A DNA stretch of 19,941 nucleotides, taken from contig JBBRHH010000038.1 in the NCBI GenBank assembly GCA_038222915.1, positions 1 through 19,941 on the forward strand. The letters run 5' to 3'. The stretch comes from JBBRHH01 sp038222915 (GTDB lineage: Bacteria > Planctomycetota > Phycisphaerae > Tepidisphaerales > Tepidisphaeraceae). Both the position numbers and the translations under genes were made by a program. Every line of letters begins with the position of its first letter. Position 1 is the stretch's first letter. Under the pieces are notes generated by a model. That model searched no databases. It saw nothing but the letters and a program-made list of their open reading frames with translations, and had not been told where the DNA came from. Below, one piece after another: positions 15,138-19,941 of this stretch.

Positions 15138-15386
15138 CTGATCCAGGAAGGCCACCCGCTATTTGGCCTTATCTGGATTAATCGAGAGCGCGTGAGCGGG
15201 GCGCCCTGTTTTGCCGGTACGCGCGTTCCCATCAAAAACCTCTTCGATTACCTGCAGTCCAGCTATACGCTGGACGAGTTTCTCGATGATTTTGAAGGCG
15301 TCAGCCGTGAACAGGCCGTAGCAGTGGTCGGCCTTGCCCAAGGCGGCTTGATGGCGGATTTGCCCAGATATAAAGCCACTAATTAA
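15138..15386 (+). CDS. orphan DUF433 protein with no canonical start codon
   Basis: A second DUF433 domain: HPLFGLIWINRERVSGAP, then CFAGTRVPIKNLFDYL, then TLDEFLDDFEGVSREQAVAVVGLA. It is intact and of normal length to the TAA at 15384. The frame has no ATG, GTG or TTG at the expected N-terminus. A CTG at 15138 with GAGGGAG just upstream would give 82 residues, the usual size. A GTG within RERV would cut off conserved residues, and the nearest upstream TTG codons (about 15030-15038) add unlike sequence. No DUF5615 gene follows. The stop abuts the convergent thiE stop with no gap. It may be a lone antitoxin, a remnant of a second cassette, or decaying at its 5' end. Confidence 0.6.
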   Translation: MIQEGHPLFGLIWINRERVSGAPCFAGTRVPIKNLFDYLQSSYTLDEFLDDFEGVSREQAVAVVGLAQGGLMADLPRYKATN

Positions 15387-16421
15387 TCAGCGCCCTTCGG
15401 TGGTCAGCCGCTCCTTCAACCCCCGCGCCGCCGCGCGCACATCCTCACACCCAATCACCGCCGCCGTCACGGCCACACATTTCACTTGGGCCGCCACTAC
15501 CTGCTGCACATTCCCCAAATTAATCCCCCCAATAGCCACCGCCGGAATCGCGATCTCCCGCACCACCTCCGCCGCATACGCCGGCCCGGCCACAAAATCC
15601 CGCGCCTTCGTCGTGCTCGAAAACATCGGCCCCACCCCGACATAATCTGCCCCATCCAACACCGCTTGCCGCGCCTGCTCCAGGCGGTACGTGCTCACGC
15701 CCACGATTCGTTCATTGCCGACAATCTTCCGCGCATCAATGGCCGGCAAATCGCCTTGCCCCACATGCACCCCATCCGCGCCGCTCAACACCGCCACATC
15801 CGCCCGATCATTGATGATCGACAACACCCCATGCCGCTTGCACAGCTCCACCATCAGCCGCGCCCGCAGCAGCAACTCACCCCCATCCATTTCCTTCTCC
15901 CGAAGCTGCAGGCAATCCGCCCCGCCCAGAATCGCCTCCTCGGCCGCCTCCAGCCATGGCCGGCGGCACAGCTTTTCCGTGATCAGCACATAAAGCCGTA
16001 CCTTCGCAAACCGATCGCCCGGCCGAAAAGTGCGCGCCAGCGCCTGCTCCAACCCATACCACCGATATCGAAGCGCCTCGACGCCGGCCGCCCCATCCAC
16101 CTTCATGATCTCTTCAATCACCCGCAGCGCCTCCCCGAGCCTTTTCCCGGCCGCCGTCACCACATCGACCAGATCCGCCCGCTTCCCCTCCGCCGACGTT
16201 GTCGTGTGCGTCCCCACATCCCCGGCCGTATCCCGATGCAGAATCGCTTCAGACAAATACGGCCGGGTCGCGGCGCCCAGATCGTGGCGGATCTGCTTCA
16301 ATTCCCCTTGCAACCCCGCATCGTTCAACACAAAGCGTGCATACTCCTCCACCACCCGCAGCGCTTCGCGCGCCCGGTTGGCGTTGGCATCGAGGATTCT
16401 CAGCGCACTTGGACTCATCAT
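15387..16421 (-). CDS. thiE: bifunctional ThiD2-ThiE: HMP-P kinase / thiamine phosphate synthase
   Basis: A 344-residue fusion in the thiamine pathway. Residues about 8-132 match ThiD2 (RILDANANRAREALRVVEEYARF, DVGTHTTTSAEG, LGEALRVIEE, LRYRWYGLEQ), described as a stand-alone type of hydroxymethylpyrimidine-phosphate kinase usually joined to ThiE. Residues about 143-340 are ThiE (thiamine phosphate synthase), with LQLREK (171-176), INDR (203-206), GVHVGQGDL (217-225), GVST (241-244), YVGVGPMFSSTTK (260-272) and AIGGI (296-300). It couples HMP-PP to thiazole phosphate. GCGGAGG six bases before the ATG at 16421 fixes the start. The gene stands alone, with no TPP riboswitch seen upstream. Confidence 0.95.
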   Translation of the reverse strand: MMSPSALRILDANANRAREALRVVEEYARFVLNDAGLQGELKQIRHDLGAATRPYLSEAILHRDTAGDVGTHTTTSAEGKRADLVDVVTAAGKRLGEALRVIEEIMKVDGAAGVEALRYRWYGLEQALARTFRPGDRFAKVRLYVLITEKLCRRPWLEAAEEAILGGADCLQLREKEMDGGELLLRARLMVELCKRHGVLSIINDRADVAVLSGADGVHVGQGDLPAIDARKIVGNERIVGVSTYRLEQARQAVLDGADYVGVGPMFSSTTKARDFVAGPAYAAEVVREIAIPAVAIGGINLGNVQQVVAAQVKCVAVTAAVIGCEDVRAAARGLKERLTTEGR

Positions 16422-16627
16422 TATCGGCCTCCGCGGACGATTCTAAACAAGGCCCCCCACAAGGCAATTGCGCGTTCGACGATGTCGTCGGGCGCTAGAG
16501 GCAGTGTATCAAGGGAGAGAAACGGCATGAATCGCCGCAAACTGGCCTTCCAGAAGGGCTTGTCCGAGCTCAAATCCGCCCGAACCGCCAAGTCACGCAA
16601 ATCTTTGGCGAAAAAAGACGGCACAAT

Positions 16628-16655
16628 TTGCGCCATCCGTCCCAGCCTCTATAAT
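16628..16655 (+). promoter_or_regulatory. promoter candidate for the methyltransferase gene
   Basis: TTGCGC (16628-16633) and a consensus TATAAT (16650-16655) with a 16-base spacer. The predicted start at about 16662 leaves only two or three bases before the ATG at 16665, so the message would be leaderless or nearly so. It lies within the longer reading of the same gene from 16527. Confidence 0.5.
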
Positions 16656-16664
16656 CGCGCGGGT

Positions 16665-17636
16665 ATGCCACAAACCAATCAGATCATTCAAGGCGATTGC
16701 ATCAAGGTCCTCAACGACGGCCCCGAAGCCTGGGTTGATCTGGTCTTTGCCGATCCGCCTTTCAACATCGGCTATCTCTATCACAACTACAACGACGAAA
16801 AGGGTGCCGGCGAGTATCTCGATTTCAGCGAAAAGTGGATGGCCGCCGTGCATCGCGCCCTAAAGCCCAACGGCTCCTTCTATCTTGCCATCGGCGACGA
16901 ATACGCCGCCGACCTGGCCGTCATCGCCCGCCGCAAGCTCGGCTTCCACATGCGCAACTGGATCATCTGGCACTACACCTTCGGCCAGCAGACCAAGAAG
17001 ATGTTCGCCAAGAGCCACACGCATATTCTCTACTTCAGCAAAAACGTTCCGGACAAGGGCCTCAGCAACATCACCTTCAACGCCGACGCCATCCGCGTCG
17101 CCAGCGCCCGCCAGACCACCTACGGCGACTCCCGCGCCAATCCCAAGGGCAAGCTCCCCGACGATGTCTGGTATCTCCGCCCGCAGGAAGCCCCCGAGCC
17201 GCACTTCGCCCCCGACACCGACACATGGAACGTCAGCCGCGTCTGCGGCACGTTTAAAGAGCGCGAAGGCTGGCACGGCTGCCAGATGCCCATCAACGTG
17301 CTCAATCGCATCATCCTAGCCTCCTCCAATCCCGGCGACATCGTCCTCGACCCCTTCAACGGCAGCGGCACCACCACTGTCGCGGCCGCGTTGCTCAAGC
17401 GCCAGTACGTCGGCATCGATCAATCCGAGGAATACATCGCCTTCGCCCGCAAGCGCATGGAGAACGCGTTACAAACCGCCTCCGAAAAACAACCGGTCGA
17501 CAACAGCAAAACCAGCGTCGATCACGCGGTAGCCGCCGCGACCAATCCCGGCCGCGCCTCGCGCGTCCTCACGCCCACCGACGCCTTCGGCCGAGCCCGC
17601 GTCCCACGCGGCCGAAGAGCCGCCAAGAGCGCGTGA
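16665..17636 (+). CDS. beta-class site-specific DNA methyltransferase (N6-adenine or N4-cytosine)
   Basis: A 323-residue methyltransferase that transfers a methyl group from S-adenosylmethionine to DNA. The catalytic motif IV DPPF (30-33) comes before the cofactor-binding motif I, DPFNGSGTT (229-237), the beta-class order. LKPNGSFYLAIGDEY (66-80) and WIIWHYTFGQ (99-108) are further methylase motifs. The 50 C-terminal residues are a low-complexity basic tail (GRARVPRGRRAAK). MPQTNQIIQGDC at 16665 matches where relatives begin. An in-frame ATG at 16527 with GGGAG would add 46 Lys/Arg-rich residues and cannot be excluded. No restriction enzyme or specificity subunit lies beside it, so it is probably an orphan with a regulatory or replication role. 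Target sequence unknown. Confidence 0.9.
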   Translation: MPQTNQIIQGDCIKVLNDGPEAWVDLVFADPPFNIGYLYHNYNDEKGAGEYLDFSEKWMAAVHRALKPNGSFYLAIGDEYAADLAVIARRKLGFHMRNWIIWHYTFGQQTKKMFAKSHTHILYFSKNVPDKGLSNITFNADAIRVASARQTTYGDSRANPKGKLPDDVWYLRPQEAPEPHFAPDTDTWNVSRVCGTFKEREGWHGCQMPINVLNRIILASSNPGDIVLDPFNGSGTTTVAAALLKRQYVGIDQSEEYIAFARKRMENALQTASEKQPVDNSKTSVDHAVAAATNPGRASRVLTPTDAFGRARVPRGRRAAKSA

Positions 17637-17655
17637 TGTCGCGAATCCGCGACAT
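17636..17655. terminator. perfect 8-bp hairpin at the end of the methyltransferase gene
   Basis: Arms atgtcgcg (17636-17643) and cgcgacat (17648-17655) around a four-base aatc loop. The left arm begins on the last base of the TGA stop. No U-tract follows on the plus strand (tgtcaaaaatt), so it would be a weak or factor-dependent terminator. Confidence 0.35.
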
Positions 17656-17755
17656 TGTCAAAAATTCGTAATCGGGAATTCAACCGATATCACGATGTTG
17701 CCCGATTCGCCCGCAAGCTATCATGCTTGTGAAACCGTGCATTCCGGCAGCGCAC

Positions 17756-18934
17756 ATGCAACACAGCGTCTTCATCAGTCACTCCACGAAGAACCAGGCC
17801 ATGGCCGAACTTGTTCTAGAGGCCATTGAAGCCCAGGGCATCGGCTGCTGGATTGCGCCCCGCGACATCCCCGGCGGCGCAACCTGGGCCGGGTCGATCA
17901 TGGAGGCCATCCAGACCTCCCGGCTGATGATCCTGATCTTCTCGGCCGACGCGCAGGTTTCCCAGCACGTCGTCCGCGAGGTGGAACGGGCCGTTCATCA
18001 TGGCATCCCCATTCTTCCCGTCCGCGTCGACGAGACCACTCCACACAACGAGATGGAATATTTCCTGGGCCCGCACCAGTGGATGAATGCCATATCGCCG
18101 CCCTTTGAATCGCACCTCCACGATGTCGTTCATCGCGCCAAAGCCCTTCTGGCACCGCGTCCATCACCCGAAACCTATGCGCCGACTCTCGCGGCAAACC
18201 CGCAACCCCGCACAAAACGGCCGCTGCTGTGGATCGCCGGCCTCGCGGCACTCGTTGCCATCGGTTTTGCCGTCTGGCGGCTAAGGACACGCGAGCCCGC
18301 CACAGCAGTCATGGCGAACGATCGCAACGAACTCGCTTCAGCTTCCAGTCCTTCGTCTGTCCCAACGGAAACGTCAGCCGCCGACCTGCCGGCAGACCTC
18401 AACGCGGAAGTCGACGACGAAATCATGCCCAACGGCTCAATGTCACTCGGGGCGATCGCGCCCAGCCCGTGGCGCGTCATGCACATCCAGCGCGGAAAGG
18501 TCCGGCTGGTGCGCGATACCCGCGACTACGTTACCGGCCCATCCTCCCTCTGTGTGATGAACATCGTCGGCCCTACCGAGGGCGAGGTGTCAGCACAATT
18601 TACCTACGCATCCAATCTCCCCGTGATGATCAGCGGCATGATGAAGTGTGAAGGCAACGTTCACGCGCAACTGGGCACAGCCCAGTTTGACGCGCGAGCC
18701 ACACGCCGGCCAATCTTTCTTGAAACCTTTCTGACTCTCGATCCGGCGGAAGCCTGGACCAAATGGAAGAAATTCGAACACGTCGTCACCCCTGCTGACG
18801 GAGCCAAGCTCGTCGCGATCGGAATTCAGTTCAAGGGCGAGGGCAAAGTCTGGCTCGACGATCTCTCCGTGCGGGTCCTGCGCGACAAGACCGCGGCTTC
18901 TCCCACCACCCGTCCCCATCCCAAGAATCCCTGA
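17756..18934 (+). CDS. TIR-domain single-pass membrane protein with extracytoplasmic jelly-roll domain
   Basis: A 392-residue protein. Residues 3-112 form a TIR domain (SVFISHSTKN, then CWIAPRDIPGGATWAGSI, then SRLMILIFSADAQVSQHVVREVERAVHHGIPILPVRVD). E75 in HVVREVE is at the place of the NADase catalytic glutamate (SARM1 E642), so NAD+ cleavage is possible. Residues 157-175 are one membrane helix (LLWIAGLAALVAIGFAVW), 176-240 a Ser/Ala/Pro-rich linker, and 245-378 a beta-rich carbohydrate-binding-like or galactose-binding-like domain ending KVWLDDLSVRVL. Topology by the positive-inside rule puts TIR in the cytoplasm and the jelly roll outside. The ATG at 17756 fits homologous TIR starts. An ATG at 17723 would add 11 residues. 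It converges with the cyclase gene, 10 bases away. Confidence 0.88.
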   Translation: MQHSVFISHSTKNQAMAELVLEAIEAQGIGCWIAPRDIPGGATWAGSIMEAIQTSRLMILIFSADAQVSQHVVREVERAVHHGIPILPVRVDETTPHNEMEYFLGPHQWMNAISPPFESHLHDVVHRAKALLAPRPSPETYAPTLAANPQPRTKRPLLWIAGLAALVAIGFAVWRLRTREPATAVMANDRNELASASSPSSVPTETSAADLPADLNAEVDDEIMPNGSMSLGAIAPSPWRVMHIQRGKVRLVRDTRDYVTGPSSLCVMNIVGPTEGEVSAQFTYASNLPVMISGMMKCEGNVHAQLGTAQFDARATRRPIFLETFLTLDPAEAWTKWKKFEHVVTPADGAKLVAIGIQFKGEGKVWLDDLSVRVLRDKTAASPTTRPHPKNP

Positions 18935-18944
18935 CCGCAAAACT

Positions 18945-19941
18945 TCATCCGACCTGTCCAAACCGGATGTGATAAACCGGATACTGCCCAAACTTCTTCG
19001 CCAGCTCCAGATTCCCGAGATACTCACACACAAACGGCCAACCACCGGCCGGCGCTTCCTTCGCCAGCTTCTCGGCCGTCAGCAGCCCCACAAACTGCTG
19101 GCTCGCATAAATATGCCCCGGCAGCGTCACCGGCTCCAGCCGCGCCGCCCGAATCACGTGCGATCCAAAAAAATTCCGCCGCGAGGTGATCGCATCAATC
19201 CCGTCATAAACCGGCCCGGCATGCAGGCCGATCCGCACGTTCAGCGGCGAAGAAAATCCAAATTTAGACCAGTCCGCATTGCACACCGCATCCCGCAACG
19301 TCTGCGCATACGTCAGCAGCGGCAAAGCGTCCGCCATCACCGCATAAATCGCGTCGCCCCACGTGTTCACCATCAGCGGCTCAACGTCGATCCGCCCAAG
19401 CCGCGCCGCCAGCTCGCGCGAAAAGTCGTACATGAACGATGGAAGCTGCTCCTCCTGAATCCGGCTGAACCCCACAATGTCGGCAAACAGCATCGTCCCC
19501 ACCACGCGCTGCGGCCGCGAGCCGTCCACAAGGGGTTTCGCCGGCTCAACCGCGGCGACGCGCTGCACCAGCGGCGAAGCACTCTTCGGCGGCCCAGGCA
19601 GCGGAACCACCCGCACCGGCGCAGTTCGGCTCCACCGCTGCGCCATGTCGGCCGTCCCGCCGTCCAGCATCGGCGAAGCCCCGTCGTACAGCGCCAGCAG
19701 ATAAGGATCGGTCCCCAGCGTAATCGCCCGCGCATGCGTCGCGCTCTCCAGCATGCGCGCCCCAAACCCATACAGGCCGGGCGTATCGAGATACCCCTCG
19801 CGCGTCGCATACGAAACCCGCGACCCCGCGCTCGCAATGGCCGCGTGATATCTCCGCACCGCCTCTTCCCCCGCAAACGCAACGCAGTTCCGCACAAAAT
19901 CGGCCTGTGCATACGGCAGAATAATGTTGATCTCACCCCCG
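18945..19941 (-). CDS. class III adenylate/guanylate cyclase domain protein, 5'-partial
   Basis: The visible 331 residues run off the right edge of the window. In-frame sequence continues to the last base (GGEINIILPYAQADFVR), so no start is present. The N-terminal part resembles the GGE.xVVLPF...DF...SV segment found before cyclases in large regulatory proteins. The cyclase homology domain has LFADIVGFSRI (metal-binding Asp), NTWGDAIYAV (second Asp in GD) and VRIGLHAGPVYDG, FFGSHVIRAARLEP. In the last motif Ile replaces the Asn of the usual VNxAAR that steadies the transition state. The purine-selecting Lys is Asn in VNTWGD, a change seen in this subgroup. So activity may be altered or lost. 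The stop at 18945 faces the TIR gene. Nucleotide product unknown. Confidence 0.83.
   Translation of the reverse strand, partial: GGEINIILPYAQADFVRNCVAFAGEEAVRRYHAAIASAGSRVSYATREGYLDTPGLYGFGARMLESATHARAITLGTDPYLLALYDGASPMLDGGTADMAQRWSRTAPVRVVPLPGPPKSASPLVQRVAAVEPAKPLVDGSRPQRVVGTMLFADIVGFSRIQEEQLPSFMYDFSRELAARLGRIDVEPLMVNTWGDAIYAVMADALPLLTYAQTLRDAVCNADWSKFGFSSPLNVRIGLHAGPVYDGIDAITSRRNFFGSHVIRAARLEPVTLPGHIYASQQFVGLLTAEKLAKEAPAGGWPFVCEYLGNLELAKKFGQYPVYHIRFGQVG

Noticed and set aside
15486..16526. A 347-codon open frame running into the methyltransferase gene on the plus strand
   Set aside because: It lies antisense to thiE, is His/Pro/Arg-rich as shadow frames of high-GC genes are, and methylase homology begins only at 16665.
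16422..16526. A TPP riboswitch ahead of thiE
   Set aside because: The 100 bases upstream on the minus strand show no CUGAGA or conserved THI-element core.
17756..19941. A canonical Pycsar system
   Set aside because: The genes converge, the TIR protein lacks a cyclic-nucleotide-binding domain, and the cyclase belongs to a larger regulatory architecture; kept only as a weak finding.
1..19941. CRISPR arrays, tRNA genes, IS elements or phage genes
   Set aside because: No regular short repeats, tRNA arms, transposase motifs or terminal inverted repeats were seen on either strand by eye.

Overview
The window looks like a high-GC chromosome segment from a planctomycete, probably Phycisphaerae-like. 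The pointers are two small membrane proteins ending in a CxxCGYDLR...CPECG zinc ribbon, a secreted helical-repeat protein with a planctomycete-type FLCFFKADW/WWELGDK core, a MoxR gene in a sigma-factor cluster, and a ThiD2-ThiE fusion. Genus or species cannot be assigned from the sequence alone. Every gap without a gene is shorter than 300 bases. I found no tRNA, rRNA, insertion sequence or CRISPR array.

Region 1 (1-2751) is visibly less GC-rich than the rest. It holds a small zinc-ribbon ORF and a membrane-anchored DUF4041 + MUG113 (GIY-YIG-type) nuclease of the SNIPE anti-phage architecture. The nuclease gene runs 129 bp antisense into the 3' end of a convergent gene for a secreted helical-repeat protein. 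Region 2 (2881-4304, minus strand) holds the RNase P RNA gene (rnpB) with its own -10 box, followed on the same strand by two ATGA-coupled membrane zinc-ribbon proteins. Divergent from rnpB, region 3 (4417-7301) encodes an ECF sigma factor, a single-pass membrane partner (putative anti-sigma) and a MoxR AAA+ ATPase.

Region 4 (7366-8679) is accessory: a Uma2 family PD-(D/E)XK protein and an antitoxin/PIN-toxin pair with overlapping ends. Region 5 (8717-14395) has RtcB RNA ligase on the minus strand. Divergent from it are two tandem GT-C (GT39-like) membrane glycosyltransferase paralogues and a secreted, probably beta-helical protein. Region 6 (14405-15386) holds a DUF433/DUF5615 toxin-antitoxin pair and a second, orphan DUF433 gene with no canonical start codon.

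Region 7 (15387-17655) has ThiD2-ThiE on the minus strand and, divergently, an orphan beta-class DNA methyltransferase with a consensus -10 box almost touching its start codon. Region 8 (17756-19941) has a TIR-transmembrane-jelly-roll protein facing a class III nucleotide cyclase whose 5' end runs off the window. The segment is therefore housekeeping genes (rnpB, thiE, rtcB, sigma factor) interleaved with several defence-like or toxin-antitoxin genes. The most notable items are the SNIPE-like nuclease and the TIR receptor-like protein.
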